Shown piece by piece: positions 1 to 8,223 of a DNA stretch of 64,000 bases; position 1 is the stretch's first letter; every line of letters starts with the position of its first letter. Made by a program: the position numbers and the translations under genes. The stretch spans positions 124,001 through 188,000 of the forward strand of contig NZ_BBYK01000048.1 of the NCBI RefSeq assembly GCF_001570365.1, given 5' to 3'. Source of the stretch: Microtetraspora fusca. GTDB lineage: Bacteria; Actinomycetota; Actinomycetes; Streptosporangiales; Streptosporangiaceae. The notes beneath the pieces were generated by a model. It had not been told where the DNA came from. It saw nothing but the letters and a program-made list of their open reading frames with translations, and did no database searches.

Positions 1-2
1 CC

Positions 3-653
3 GCCGTCGTCTCGCTCGTCCAGGGGCTCAACCCGGTCGTCGTCGTGCTGGCCTCCCGGTTCCTGGGTGAGACGGTCTCCCGGCGGCAGGCTCTCGGGTT
101 CGTCCTCGGCGCGGCGGGCGTGGTCCTCGCGGTCGCCGACCGCGTGAGCCTCTCCGCCTGGGGCGTGGCGCTGTGCCTGGTCGGGCTGTCCGGGCTGAGC
201 GCCGGCACCCTCTACCAGAAGCGTTTCGTCCCCGTCATGGACGTCCGCACCGGGACCGCCGTGCAACTGCTGGCCAGCGCCCCGGTGGTCGGGTTGGCGT
301 GCGTCGCGCTGGAGACCCCGCGGGTGTCGGACTGGGCGGCCTTCGGCGGGTCGGTCGCCTGGATGGTCCTGGTGAACTCCATCGCGGCGTTCATCCTGCT
401 CAACACGATGCTGCTCCGCTGGTCCGCCGGCCGGGTGAGCACCCTTTTCTTCCTGACCCCCTCGGTGACGGCGGTGATGGCCTGGCTGATCGCCGGACAG
501 ACGTTGCACCCGCTCGCCGTCGCCGGGCTGGTCCTCGGCGCCGCCGGCGTCCTGCTCGCCAACCATCGGGCGTCCACGGACCAGCCGAACGGCCCCGTCC
601 CCCGGCGTGGCGCCACCCAAGACATCCTGGAAACACCCGGAGAGGTGAAGTGA
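3..653 (+). CDS. EamA/DMT-family membrane transporter, 5' end outside window
   Basis: Inner-membrane drug/metabolite exporter of the EamA (RhaT-like) family. The frame is open from base 3, so the N-terminal half lies before the window; what remains is about 216 residues of the C-terminal half, with five hydrophobic helices separated by short loops. The opening residues LVQGLNPVVVVLASRFLGE are typical of the end of the first EamA repeat, and the helix LGFVLGAAGVVLAV follows. A second such helix (LVLGAAGVLLAN) near the C-terminus closes the second repeat. The stop overlaps the ATG of the alcohol dehydrogenase by one base (TGATG), so the two are probably cotranslated. Substrate cannot be told from sequence; amino-acid or small-metabolite export is usual for the family. 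Confidence 0.88.
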   Translation, partial: AVVSLVQGLNPVVVVLASRFLGETVSRRQALGFVLGAAGVVLAVADRVSLSAWGVALCLVGLSGLSAGTLYQKRFVPVMDVRTGTAVQLLASAPVVGLACVALETPRVSDWAAFGGSVAWMVLVNSIAAFILLNTMLLRWSAGRVSTLFFLTPSVTAVMAWLIAGQTLHPLAVAGLVLGAAGVLLANHRASTDQPNGPVPRRGATQDILETPGEVK

Positions 654-1780
654 TGAGGATCCGCGGAGCCGTCCTTGAGGAGGTCGGCCGGACCCGCCCC
701 TACGCCGCGTCCCGGCCGCTGTCGATCTGCGAGCTGGAGCTGGCCCCGCCCGGCCCCGGCGAGATCCTGGTCAGGATCGAGGCCGCGGGCGTCTGCCACT
801 CGGACCTGTCCGTCGTCGACGGAACCCGGGTGCGGCCCGTCCCCATGCTCTTGGGCCACGAGGCGGCCGGCCGGGTGGAACGGGTCGGCCCCGGCGTCGA
901 CGACATCGAGGCCGGACGGCGGGTCCTCATGACCTTCCTGCCGCGCTGCGGCGCCTGCGAGGGCTGCGCCACCGATGGCGTGACACCGTGCGTCCGCGGC
1001 AGCGCGGCGAACAACGAGGGGACGCTGCTGTCGCGCGGCGTCCGCCTGCGCCGTGACAGCGCGCCGGTCCTGCACCACCTCGGGGTCTCCGGGTTCGCCA
1101 CCCACGCCGTCGTCGACCGGCACTCGGTCGTCCCGGTGGACGACGACGTCCCTCCCGAGGTCGCCGCGGTCCTCGGCTGTGCCGTCCTGACCGGCGGCGG
1201 CGCGGTCGTCAACGCCGGACGCCCCTCCCCGGGCCAGACGGTGACGGTCGTCGGGCTCGGCGGGGTCGGCATGGCCGCGCTGATCACCGCCCTCGCGGTG
1301 GACGGCGTCACGGTCGTCGGGGTCGACGGCAACCCCGACAAACTCGCCGCCGCGCGGAAGCTGGGCGCGCACGCGACGTACAGCCCGGCGGAGCTGGTCG
1401 AGTCCGGGATCAGGGCGCCGATCGTGATCGAGGCGGCCGGGAACGTCCGGGCCTTCGAGACCGCCGTCGCCGCGACCGCCCCGGGCGGCCGCACCGTCAC
1501 CGTCGGGCTCCCGGCACCCGACGCGCGGTCGTCGATCTCGCCGCTCGGGCTGGTGGCGGAGGGCCGGACCATCATCGGGAGCTACCTCGGCTCGGCGGTC
1601 CCCGCCCGCGACATCCCGGTCTTCGCGCGGATGTGGCGCGAGGGCAGGCTGCCGGTCGAGGCGCTGGTGTCGGCGAGGATCCGGCTCTCCGATGTGAACG
1701 AGGCGATGGACCAGCTCGCCGACGGGACCGCCATCCGGCAGGTCATCGTGTTCGACGACGCACCCGACCGGCGCGACTGA
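653..1780 (+). CDS. Zinc-dependent alcohol dehydrogenase (MDR superfamily)
   Basis: Cytosolic NAD(P)-linked oxidation of an alcohol to an aldehyde or ketone, 375 residues, normal length for class III-like zinc MDR enzymes. Catalytic zinc ligands are visible at Cys48 (GVCHSD) and His69-Glu70 (GHE); the structural zinc lobe is Cys99, Cys102, Cys105 and Cys113. The Rossmann fold starts at GLGGVG, followed by the acidic residue expected for NAD binding in VVGVDGN. The start is the ATG that overlaps the preceding transporter stop; a much longer in-frame opening upstream overlaps that transporter and is not used. The gene is last in the pair; a transporter plus dehydrogenase suggests handling of one small metabolite, which is inference. 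Confidence 0.92.
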   Translation: MRIRGAVLEEVGRTRPYAASRPLSICELELAPPGPGEILVRIEAAGVCHSDLSVVDGTRVRPVPMLLGHEAAGRVERVGPGVDDIEAGRRVLMTFLPRCGACEGCATDGVTPCVRGSAANNEGTLLSRGVRLRRDSAPVLHHLGVSGFATHAVVDRHSVVPVDDDVPPEVAAVLGCAVLTGGGAVVNAGRPSPGQTVTVVGLGGVGMAALITALAVDGVTVVGVDGNPDKLAAARKLGAHATYSPAELVESGIRAPIVIEAAGNVRAFETAVAATAPGGRTVTVGLPAPDARSSISPLGLVAEGRTIIGSYLGSAVPARDIPVFARMWREGRLPVEALVSARIRLSDVNEAMDQLADGTAIRQVIVFDDAPDRRD

Positions 1781-2166
1781 GCCCGTACGTCTGACGCGGC
1801 CGGCCGGATCCCGTGTTCATTGGCGCTCGCTTCGCTCGCGCGGGCTCGGGGCGCCTTGAGGCGATGTCTTCCCTCGTCGCTCGGAGTCGCTCGTTCCTCG
1901 CTCCCCACTCGCTCCTCAGTCCAGACACCGCCGCGCCCCTCGCGGCCGATCTGCTTCGGTGGCGGACTGGCCCAGCGGGTGTGACCAATGTTTGCGGGAT
2001 GGTACCGATCGGTTCGATCGACTGCTAGCATCGCAGATCGTACCGATCGGTTCGATCTATGGAGTCCACCGTGCCGGCCCTTCTCGTCCGTCGGCCCGAC
2101 AGTGGCGCGCTTCGCCGAGAGACCGCTCCCGCCCGCCATGCGCGATGAACGACAAGGAGTACGACC
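1781..2166. other. Intergenic region with operator-like repeats
   Basis: 386 bases without a credible gene. The first part (about 1815-1935) is rich in CGCTCG/CTTCGCTC runs, a low-complexity intergenic composition common in high-GC actinobacteria. The second part holds two 18-bp direct repeats listed separately, and an AAGGAG ribosome site at about 2153 for the alpha/beta hydrolase. Short open frames here show no domain and no codon bias. Confidence 0.6.
2002..2057. promoter_or_regulatory. Two 18-bp direct repeats, probable repressor operator
   Basis: GTACCGATCGGTTCGATC occurs exactly at 2002-2019 and again at 2040-2057 (38 bp between starts, nearly four helical turns less a few bases). Each copy has the perfect 10-bp palindrome ACCGATCGGT (2004-2013 and 2042-2051). 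Between them lies TGCTAGCAT, which could hold a -10 element. The pattern fits a repressor such as a TetR or MarR protein binding two sites over the promoter of the hydrolase at 2167. No regulator gene is adjacent, so the cognate protein is unknown. Confidence 0.65.
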
Positions 2167-2874
2167 ATGGCCGCGTTTGTCCTGATCCCCGGCATGTGTC
2201 ACGGCGGCTGGTGTTTCGACGAGCTCACCGGAGGGCTCCGCGACCACGGGCATCGTGTCCACCCGCTGACCCTGACCGGGCTCGGCGAACGCGCCCACCT
2301 GCTGCGCGGCGGGGTGAACCTCGACACGCACATCCAGGACGTGGCCGGCGTGCTGGCGGCCGAGGACATCCGGGACGCCGTCCTGGTCGGCCACAGTTAC
2401 GGCGGAATGGTGATCACGGGGGTCGCCGACCGCATGCCCGACCGCGTGGCCGCCCTGGTCTACGTGGACGCCGTCGTGCCCGGGAACGGCGACTCCTGCT
2501 GGAGCCTGGTCTCCGACCGCGAGCGGCAGTGGTACGCGGACGTGGAGGAGACCGGCTACGCCACGCGGCCGCTGCCGTTCTTCGACGCCCGGGCGACGCC
2601 GCACCCGATCGCCTCGCTGCTCCAGCCGCTCCGGCTCACCGGCGACCCCGCGCAGGTCCGGCGCCGAGTCTACGCGTACGCGGCGGGCTGGGACGGCGAG
2701 TCCCCCTTCACCCCCGTCTACCGGCGGTTGCGCGAGGACCCCTCGTGGACGACGCACGCGCTGGACGGCGGGCACAACCTCATGCGGGACGCCCCGCAGG
2801 ACCTGCTGAAGATCCTGCTCGACGCCGTCGAACCCCACGCGCACCCGTCGTCGGCGACCGCGGTCATTCCGTAG
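2167..2874 (+). CDS. Alpha/beta-fold hydrolase
   Basis: Small serine hydrolase of 235 residues, likely cytosolic (no signal peptide). The nucleophile elbow is GHSYGG with Ser77, the oxyanion region is LIPGMCHGGW near the N-terminus, and the probable catalytic histidine is in DGGHNLMRD near residue 205. This arrangement matches the salicylate-esterase/hydroxynitrile-lyase-like alpha/beta hydrolases common in actinobacteria. Start ATG 2167 follows AAGGAG with good spacing. It is monocistronic: the next gene is convergent. Probably controlled by the direct repeats just upstream. Substrate unknown. Confidence 0.88.
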   Translation: MAAFVLIPGMCHGGWCFDELTGGLRDHGHRVHPLTLTGLGERAHLLRGGVNLDTHIQDVAGVLAAEDIRDAVLVGHSYGGMVITGVADRMPDRVAALVYVDAVVPGNGDSCWSLVSDRERQWYADVEETGYATRPLPFFDARATPHPIASLLQPLRLTGDPAQVRRRVYAYAAGWDGESPFTPVYRRLREDPSWTTHALDGGHNLMRDAPQDLLKILLDAVEPHAHPSSATAVIP

Positions 2875-2907
2875 GTTCCGACATGTCGCCCGGCCGAGCC
2901 GGTCGGG

Positions 2908-3567
2908 TCAGCACCAGGTGTAGAGGTGCTCGGGGCGGCCGGTCGCGCCGTACCTGAGCGTCATGGCGACCCGTCCGGACTCGGTGAGGCCCGCGAGGTA
3001 CCGCTGCGCGGTGGCTCGTGAGACGCCGATGCGAGCGGCGATCTCCGCCGCCGACAGCGCGTTCTCGCTGGCCCGCAGGATGTCGGCGATCAAGCGGACG
3101 GTGACCGGCGAGTGCCCCTTGGGCCCGCGCGCGGGGGCCTGGTCGGCACGGTGCAACACGCGTAGCGCCTCGTCGATGGACGACTGGTTCATGCCGGTCG
3201 CCGAGCCCAGCAGGCGGCGGTAGCGCGCGTACCCCCTGAGCCGGTTGCCCAGGTCCTGCGCGCCGAAGGGCTTGATCACATAGTGCAGGGCTCCCCTGGA
3301 GAGGGCGGCGCGCACGGACGCGGCGTCGTCGGCCGCGGTCAGCACGATGACGTCGGCGGCCAACTCCCGGATCAGGTCCAGCCCGGACCCGTCGGGGAGA
3401 TAGACGTCCAGCAGGACGAGGTCGGGACGGAGCCGGGCCGCCGTCTCCGCCGCCGCCACGGCGGTGTGGGCCTGCCCCGCAACCCGGAACCCGGGGACGA
3501 GCTCGACGAACCCGGCGTGGACCTGCGCCACGCGGAAGTCGTCGTCGACCACGAGCACATCGATCAT
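2908..3567 (-). CDS. Response regulator, CitB/DcuR family
   Basis: 219-residue DNA-binding response regulator. N-terminal receiver domain (about 1-115) has the acidic pair VDDD at the start, phosphoacceptor Asp in LVLLDVYLPDG (near residue 53) and the conserved Lys in VIKPF. The C-terminal half (about 150-219) carries a winged-helix-like HTH (SAAEIAARIGVSRATAQRYL), the CitB/DpiA/DcuR output type and not NarL. Its start overlaps the stop of the upstream kinase by four bases (ATGA), so kinase and regulator are one operon. It most likely controls the divergent ABC importer at 5382-8107. Confidence 0.92.
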   Translation of the reverse strand: MIDVLVVDDDFRVAQVHAGFVELVPGFRVAGQAHTAVAAAETAARLRPDLVLLDVYLPDGSGLDLIRELAADVIVLTAADDAASVRAALSRGALHYVIKPFGAQDLGNRLRGYARYRRLLGSATGMNQSSIDEALRVLHRADQAPARGPKGHSPVTVRLIADILRASENALSAAEIAARIGVSRATAQRYLAGLTESGRVAMTLRYGATGRPEHLYTWC

Positions 3568-5231
3568 CTCAGCACCCCCGGCAGGCGAGCGAGGAACATG
3601 GTGCCATCCCGTTCGGGCCGGGGCGTACCGCCGGGCGGCTCGGACGCCCGCGCGGCCCCGGCGTGCTCCGCCTCCCCCACGGTCACGACGGCTCCGTGAC
3701 CGAGGACGATGTCTCCGCCGCGGGCCCGGGCGACCTGACGCGCCAGCGCCAGGCCGAGCCCGCGCGGCCGGTCCCCGGTCTTGGTGGTGAAGCCGTCCTC
3801 GAACACCGCCTCGGCGAGCTCCGGCGGGACGCCCTCCCCGGAGTCCGTCACCGTGACATGCAGGTCGTCGCCGTCGCGGAGCAGCTCCACCTCGACGTGC
3901 GCCGGCCGGTCGGGACCCTGCTGGGCCGCCTCGAGCGCGTTGTCGACCAGGTTCCCGACGACCGTCGTCACGTCCAGAGGGCTGACGACCTCGCCGGGCG
4001 CCCAGCTCCCCGGCGCCACGATGAAGCGGATGCCGCGCTCCGCCGCGACGGCGGCCTTGGCCGCGAGGAAGGCCAGCAGGTACGGGTCGGTGATGACGTC
4101 CCCGGCCGCGCCGGGGACCGCGGCGAGCGGCTCCACCGTGAGCATGTGCAGGTAGTCGGCGGCCTGCTCGTGATGGCCGAGTTGCAGCAGTCCGGCGACG
4201 GTGTGCAGCCGGTTGGCGTGCTCGTGCCGCTGCGCCCTGAGCGCGTCGAGCAGGTCGCGCTCCGCGTGCAGTTCCCGGGTGAGCTTCTCGAGGTCGGTGC
4301 GGTCGCGCAGGGTCAGGACGGTGCCGAGCTCCCGGCCCTCCCTGCGCACCTGCCGCCGCCCGACCACGAGCACGCGGTCATCCGCGACGACGAGTTGGCT
4401 GGCGGCCTCGTCGGCGCCGCCGAGCGCGGCCTGCAGCCGGGGCGGCAGCGGCAGGTCGCGGAAGGGCCTGCCCAGAACCTCCGGTGACTCCTCCCCCAGC
4501 CCGAGCAGCCTGGCCGCCTCGGCGTTGCACACGGTGACCCGGCCGTCGGCGTCCACGGCGAGCACGCCCTCGCCGATGCCGTGCAGCACCGCCTCCCGCT
4601 GCGAGATGAGCTCTCCGAGCTCGGACGGCTCCAGCCCCAGCGTCTGGCGGCGCAGGCGGTGACCGATCGCGGCCGAGCCGACCACCCCGAGCAGCAGCGC
4701 CGCCCCGGTGAACAGGGCGGCCAGCACGAGGACCCGCCCCACGCGCACGTGGATCTGCTGGACGGCGAAGCCCACACTGACCTCGCCGACGATCCGGCCG
4801 TCCGGCGTCCGCAGCGGCACCTTGCCCCGCGCCGACAGGCCGAGCGTCCCTTGCTCGACCGTCACCACCTCGCGCCCGGACAGCGGCCCCGACGGATCGG
4901 TGCTGACCCGCCTGCCGATCTGCTCGGCGCGCGGGTGCGACAGGCGGATGCCGCGCCGGTCGGTGACGACCACGAACAGCGCTCCGGTGGCCGCCCGCAC
5001 CGCCTCCGCCCTCGGCTGGATCAGGCGCGCGGGGTCGTCCAGCGCCGCGGCGACCGCGACGGAAGGGTCGGCGGCGAGCGCCCGGGCCACCGACACCGCG
5101 CGCTCGCCGTACTGGACAGTCAGCTCGTCGCGCATGAGCCACGCGGCCAGCGCGAAGCCGGATCCCGCGACCAGCATGACGACGACGATCTGCAGCGCGA
5201 GCACCTGATGGGCGAAACGGAGCGAGCGCAC
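3564..5231 (-). CDS. Sensor histidine kinase, CitA/DcuS family
   Basis: 555-residue membrane kinase. Order: TM1 (VLALQIVVVMLVAGSGFALA, residues about 10-30), an extracytoplasmic PDC/CACHE sensor domain (about 35-165), TM2 (LVLAALFTGAALLLGVV), a cytoplasmic PAS domain, then a SpoOB-type dimerisation helix with the phosphoacceptor in RHEHANRLHT and a HATPase_c domain (N box near NLVDNALEAA, DSGEGV, GLGLALARQ). CitA/DcuS kinases sense citrate or C4-dicarboxylates; here the neighbour is an NMT1-type importer, so a carboxylate or related organic ion is the likely signal, by inference. Start GTG 5231; coupled to the response regulator by ATGA. Confidence 0.92.
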   Translation of the reverse strand: MRSLRFAHQVLALQIVVVMLVAGSGFALAAWLMRDELTVQYGERAVSVARALAADPSVAVAAALDDPARLIQPRAEAVRAATGALFVVVTDRRGIRLSHPRAEQIGRRVSTDPSGPLSGREVVTVEQGTLGLSARGKVPLRTPDGRIVGEVSVGFAVQQIHVRVGRVLVLAALFTGAALLLGVVGSAAIGHRLRRQTLGLEPSELGELISQREAVLHGIGEGVLAVDADGRVTVCNAEAARLLGLGEESPEVLGRPFRDLPLPPRLQAALGGADEAASQLVVADDRVLVVGRRQVRREGRELGTVLTLRDRTDLEKLTRELHAERDLLDALRAQRHEHANRLHTVAGLLQLGHHEQAADYLHMLTVEPLAAVPGAAGDVITDPYLLAFLAAKAAVAAERGIRFIVAPGSWAPGEVVSPLDVTTVVGNLVDNALEAAQQGPDRPAHVEVELLRDGDDLHVTVTDSGEGVPPELAEAVFEDGFTTKTGDRPRGLGLALARQVARARGGDIVLGHGAVVTVGEAEHAGAARASEPPGGTPRPERDGTMFLARLPGVLR

Positions 5232-5320
5232 GCGTGCACGTTAGCCGAGGTGGGTCGCGAAAGGACCGTGCGCGTAAAGCGCAGAACCCTCTAAATCGCA
5301 ATTAACAGCGCGAAACATGA

Positions 5321-5343
5321 CTTGCGCGGCTTAGCTGCGCAAG
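5321..5343. promoter_or_regulatory. Dyad between divergent kinase and ABC importer operons
   Basis: CTTGCGC at 5321-5327 pairs with GCGCAAG at 5337-5343; inside, one G-T pair and two G-C pairs extend it to ten pairs around a TTA centre. It lies in the 150-bp gap between the CitA-like kinase start (5231) and the importer start (5382), where a CitB-type regulator would bind. It could instead be an RNA hairpin in the importer leader. Confidence 0.5.
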
Positions 5344-5381
5344 GGTTCACCGCGTCCGGGCCGCTCCGTACGGTCCCGGCC

Positions 5382-6197
5382 ATGACATCCGAAACTGTGC
5401 CGGTGATCGAACTCGTCGGCGCGACGAAGCGGTTCCGGTCCGCGTCGGGCGGCGTTCACACCGCCGTACGCGATCTGGACCTCACCGTGGCGGCGGGCGA
5501 GTTCGTCGCCGTCGTCGGTCCCACCGGGTGCGGCAAGTCCACCACCCTTTCCCTCGTCTCCGGGCTGGAGCCGCCCTCGCACGGCCGCGTCGCCGTGAAC
5601 GGCCGGGAGGTGACCGGCATCCCCGAGGGGGTCGGGTACATGTTCCAGGCCGACGCCGTGTTGCCGTGGCGCAGCGTGTTGGACAACGTGGCCCTCGGGC
5701 CGCGCTATCGCGGCGCCACCTCGTCCGAGGCCCGCGACCGCGCCCGCGACTGGGTCGGCCGGGTCGGCCTCGGCGGATTCGAGGACTACTACCCGCACCA
5801 GCTGTCCGGCGGCATGCGCAAGCGCGTCGCCCTCGCCCAGACCCTCGTCAACGAGCCGCGGATCCTGCTGATGGACGAGCCGTTCTCGGCCCTGGACGTG
5901 CAGACACGCGGGCTGATGCAGGCCGAGCTGCTGCGGCTGTGGTCCGGCACGGGCGCCGCGGTCGTCTTCGTCACGCACGACCTGGAGGAGGCGCTGGTCC
6001 TCGCCGACCGGGTCGCCGTGATGACCGCGGGGCCCGCGACGGTCAAGCAGGTCTTCGACGTACGGCTGCCGCGCCCGCGCGACGCGGAGGAGATCCGGCT
6101 GACCTCCGGCTTCCTCGACGTCTACCGCGAGGTGTGGGAGTCCCTCCGCGAAGAGGTCCAGATCACCAGGGAGAGGATGTCCGGCCGTGTCGCATGA
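5382..6197 (+). CDS. ABC transporter ATP-binding protein, SsuB/TauB/NitD type
   Basis: 271-residue nucleotide-binding subunit of a nitrate/sulfonate/taurine-class importer. Walker A is VGPTGCGKST, the signature is LSGGMRKR, Walker B is ILLMDEPFSALD, and the switch histidine is in VTHD. SGGM in place of SGGQ is normal for this subclass. Start ATG 5382 was chosen at the conserved N-terminus; it has no clear ribosome site, and an in-frame GTG lies farther upstream at 5322. The last codons overlap the permease start by 11 bases, so translation is coupled. Probably under the adjacent CitA/CitB-type system. Confidence 0.92.
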   Translation: MTSETVPVIELVGATKRFRSASGGVHTAVRDLDLTVAAGEFVAVVGPTGCGKSTTLSLVSGLEPPSHGRVAVNGREVTGIPEGVGYMFQADAVLPWRSVLDNVALGPRYRGATSSEARDRARDWVGRVGLGGFEDYYPHQLSGGMRKRVALAQTLVNEPRILLMDEPFSALDVQTRGLMQAELLRLWSGTGAAVVFVTHDLEEALVLADRVAVMTAGPATVKQVFDVRLPRPRDAEEIRLTSGFLDVYREVWESLREEVQITRERMSGRVA

Positions 6198-7062
6198 CGT
6201 CGCCCTGCCCGGCTCCGCCGCGCCCACCGACGAGGATTTCGCGGTGTCGTCGGCCCGTGCCGCCGTACGGCGCAGGAAGCTGACCGTCACCGGCGTACGG
6301 CTGCTGCTCGTCGCCGTCTGGCTCGGCTCGTGGGAGCTGTCGGCCACGTACCTGATCGACCCCTTCTACTACTCGAAGCCGTCGGCGATCGGGGGGAAAC
6401 TCGTCGACTGGTTCACGCGGACGACGGCCTTCGGCTCCATCTGGACGCAGATCTCGTACACGCTCCAGGAGGCCGTCGCCGGGTTCGTGCTCGGCGGCGT
6501 CGCGGGCGTGCTGCTCGGCATCGTCCTCGGGCGCAGCCGGTTCGTCGCCGACGTCCTCGCCCCGTTCATCAAGGCCGCCAACGCGATCCCCCGCATCGTG
6601 CTCGCCTCGCTGTTCGTGATCTGGTTCGGGCTCGGCATGTCGTCCAAGATCGCGACCGCGTTCATCCTGGTGTTCTTCGCGGTGTTCTTCAACGCCTTCC
6701 AGGGGGCGAGGGAGGTCGACCGGGGCCTGGTCAACAACGCCAGGATCCTCGGCGCGGGCCGCGCCCAGATCCTCTGGACGATCGTGGTGCCGAGCGCCAC
6801 CTCATGGATCCTCGCCTCGCTCCATTCGGCGTTCGGCTTCGCCATCATCGGCGCCGTGGTCGGCGAGTACTCGGGCGCCGACAAGGGCCTCGGCCTGTTG
6901 ATCAACAACGCGCAGGGCACCTTCGACTCGGCCGGCATCTACGCCGGAATGATCATCATCACGCTGATCGCGCTGGTGGCCGAGTGGCTGCTGACGCTGC
7001 TCGAACGCCGCCTCCTCCGCTGGCGGCCCGCCGTCTCCGGCTCCCACGACGTGCAGATCTGA
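6187..7062 (+). CDS. ABC transporter permease, SsuC/TauC type
   Basis: 291-residue binding-protein-dependent permease with six predicted helices. The EAA loop that contacts the ATPase is visible as AARILGAGRAQILWTIVVPSA-like sequence (residues about 182-200). Cytoplasmic N-terminus of about 35 residues precedes TM1 (LLLVAVWLGSWELSA). Start GTG 6187 has AGGGAGAGG upstream inside the ATPase gene. A conserved YSGADKGLGLLI segment before the last helices is typical of the SsuC/TauC/NrtB group. It forms the membrane channel with the ATPase before it and the lipoprotein after it. Confidence 0.92.
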   Translation: MSHDVALPGSAAPTDEDFAVSSARAAVRRRKLTVTGVRLLLVAVWLGSWELSATYLIDPFYYSKPSAIGGKLVDWFTRTTAFGSIWTQISYTLQEAVAGFVLGGVAGVLLGIVLGRSRFVADVLAPFIKAANAIPRIVLASLFVIWFGLGMSSKIATAFILVFFAVFFNAFQGAREVDRGLVNNARILGAGRAQILWTIVVPSATSWILASLHSAFGFAIIGAVVGEYSGADKGLGLLINNAQGTFDSAGIYAGMIIITLIALVAEWLLTLLERRLLRWRPAVSGSHDVQI

Positions 7063-7087
7063 CCCACCTGAAAGGCGAACCCCCCAC

Positions 7088-8107
7088 ATGAAGAAGCACC
7101 TCGCGCTCACCGCCGCGGCCCTCGTCCTCGCCGGCGCGACCGGCTGCAGCGGGTCGGCGTCCGGAACCGACCAGGTCAAGATCATGGTCGGCGGCATCGA
7201 CAAGGTCATCTACCTGCCGGCCAAGCTGAGCGAGCAACTCGGCAACTTCACCCAGGAGGGCCTGAACGTCCAGCTGCTCACCGAACCCGCCGGAGCACAG
7301 GCCGAGAACGTGATGCTGTCCGGCGACGTCCACGGCGTCGTCGGCTTCTACGACCACTCCGTCGACCTGCAGGCCAAGGGGAAGTGCGTGAAGAGCGTCG
7401 TCCAGTTCGCCGACGTGCCCGGCGAGGTGGAGATCGTCGCCGCGGACAAGGCGGACGCCATCACCGGGCCCAAGGACTTCGCCGGGAAGAAGCTCGGCAT
7501 CACCAGCCCCGGGTCGTCCACCGACTTCCTGACCCAGTACCTCGCGGTCAAGCACGGCGTGGCGCCCGAGTCGTACACGCGGGTGAAGGCCGGGGCGGGC
7601 GCCACCTTCATCTCCGCCATCGAGAACGGCGGCATCGACGCGGGCATGACCACCGACCCCACCGCCGCGCAGCTCGTGACCACCGGCAAGGGCAAGGTGT
7701 TCATCGACATGCGCACCAAGGAGGGCACCCGCGCCGCGCTCGGCGGTCTCTACCCGGCGAGCTCGCTGTACATGACCTGCGAGTGGGTCGAGGGACACAA
7801 GGAGACCGCGCAGAAGCTGGCCAACGCGTTCGTGCGCACGCTTCGGTGGATCGACGCGCATTCCGCGCAGGAGATCGCCGACAAGATGCCCGCCGAGTTC
7901 AAGGGCGCCGACGAGACGCTGTACGTCAAGGCGATCAACGATTCCAAGAGCATGTTCACCGCCGACGGCATCATGCCGGACGAGGGCCCGAAGAACGTGC
8001 TGGAGGTGCTGTCGGCGTTCAACCCCGACGTGAAGGCCAAGAAGGACCAGATCGACCTGTCCACGACCTTCACCACCGAGTTCACCTCCAAGGTCCCCCA
8101 GTCCTGA
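7088..8107 (+). CDS. NMT1/SsuA-like substrate-binding lipoprotein
   Basis: 339-residue extracytoplasmic solute-binding protein of the NMT1/THI5/SsuA type. The N-terminus is a lipoprotein signal: KKH, a hydrophobic stretch LALTAAALVLAGA, then the lipid-accepting Cys20 in ATGCSG. The mature domain has the family layout with VMLSGDVHGVVGFYDH in lobe 1 and KLGITSPGSSTDFLTQYL at the lobe crossover. It delivers ligand to the 6187 permease. Related proteins bind sulfonates, nitrate, pyrimidine precursors or aromatic acids; the ligand here is not readable. Last gene of the operon, followed by a strong hairpin. Confidence 0.9.
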   Translation: MKKHLALTAAALVLAGATGCSGSASGTDQVKIMVGGIDKVIYLPAKLSEQLGNFTQEGLNVQLLTEPAGAQAENVMLSGDVHGVVGFYDHSVDLQAKGKCVKSVVQFADVPGEVEIVAADKADAITGPKDFAGKKLGITSPGSSTDFLTQYLAVKHGVAPESYTRVKAGAGATFISAIENGGIDAGMTTDPTAAQLVTTGKGKVFIDMRTKEGTRAALGGLYPASSLYMTCEWVEGHKETAQKLANAFVRTLRWIDAHSAQEIADKMPAEFKGADETLYVKAINDSKSMFTADGIMPDEGPKNVLEVLSAFNPDVKAKKDQIDLSTTFTTEFTSKVPQS

Positions 8108-8118
8108 CGGTGCCCGGC

Positions 8119-8156
8119 GTCACGGCGGCCCGGTTATCCCCCCCGGCCGCCGTGAC
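8119..8156 (+). terminator. Stem-loop terminator after the ABC importer operon
   Basis: GTCACGGCGGCC at 8119-8130 is perfectly complementary to GGCCGCCGTGAC at 8145-8156 (12 bp, 14-base loop), starting 12 bases after the lipoprotein stop. There is no U-tract, as is frequent for actinobacterial terminators. Confidence 0.7.
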
Positions 8157-8223
8157 CGGCGTCGGCCACCCGCGGACACCTCAGCGATCGCGGCGGGAAT
8201 GGGCGGCCGGTTAGTCTCGGTGG

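Noticed and set aside
173-652. Long in-frame extension upstream of the alcohol dehydrogenase
   Set aside because: It overlaps the DMT transporter in another frame, is Arg/Pro-rich shadow sequence, and the conserved enzyme begins at 653.
1815-1935. CRISPR-like or tandem repeat in CGCTCG-rich stretch
   Set aside because: No regular repeat unit or spacers; simple GC-rich low complexity.
212-2844. Large antisense open frames opposite the dehydrogenase and hydrolase
   Set aside because: GC-driven shadows of real genes: no domains, wrong codon-position bias and no ribosome sites.
3663-5294. Long rightward open frames opposite the CitA-like kinase
   Set aside because: Composition artefact; the leftward frame contains every kinase motif.
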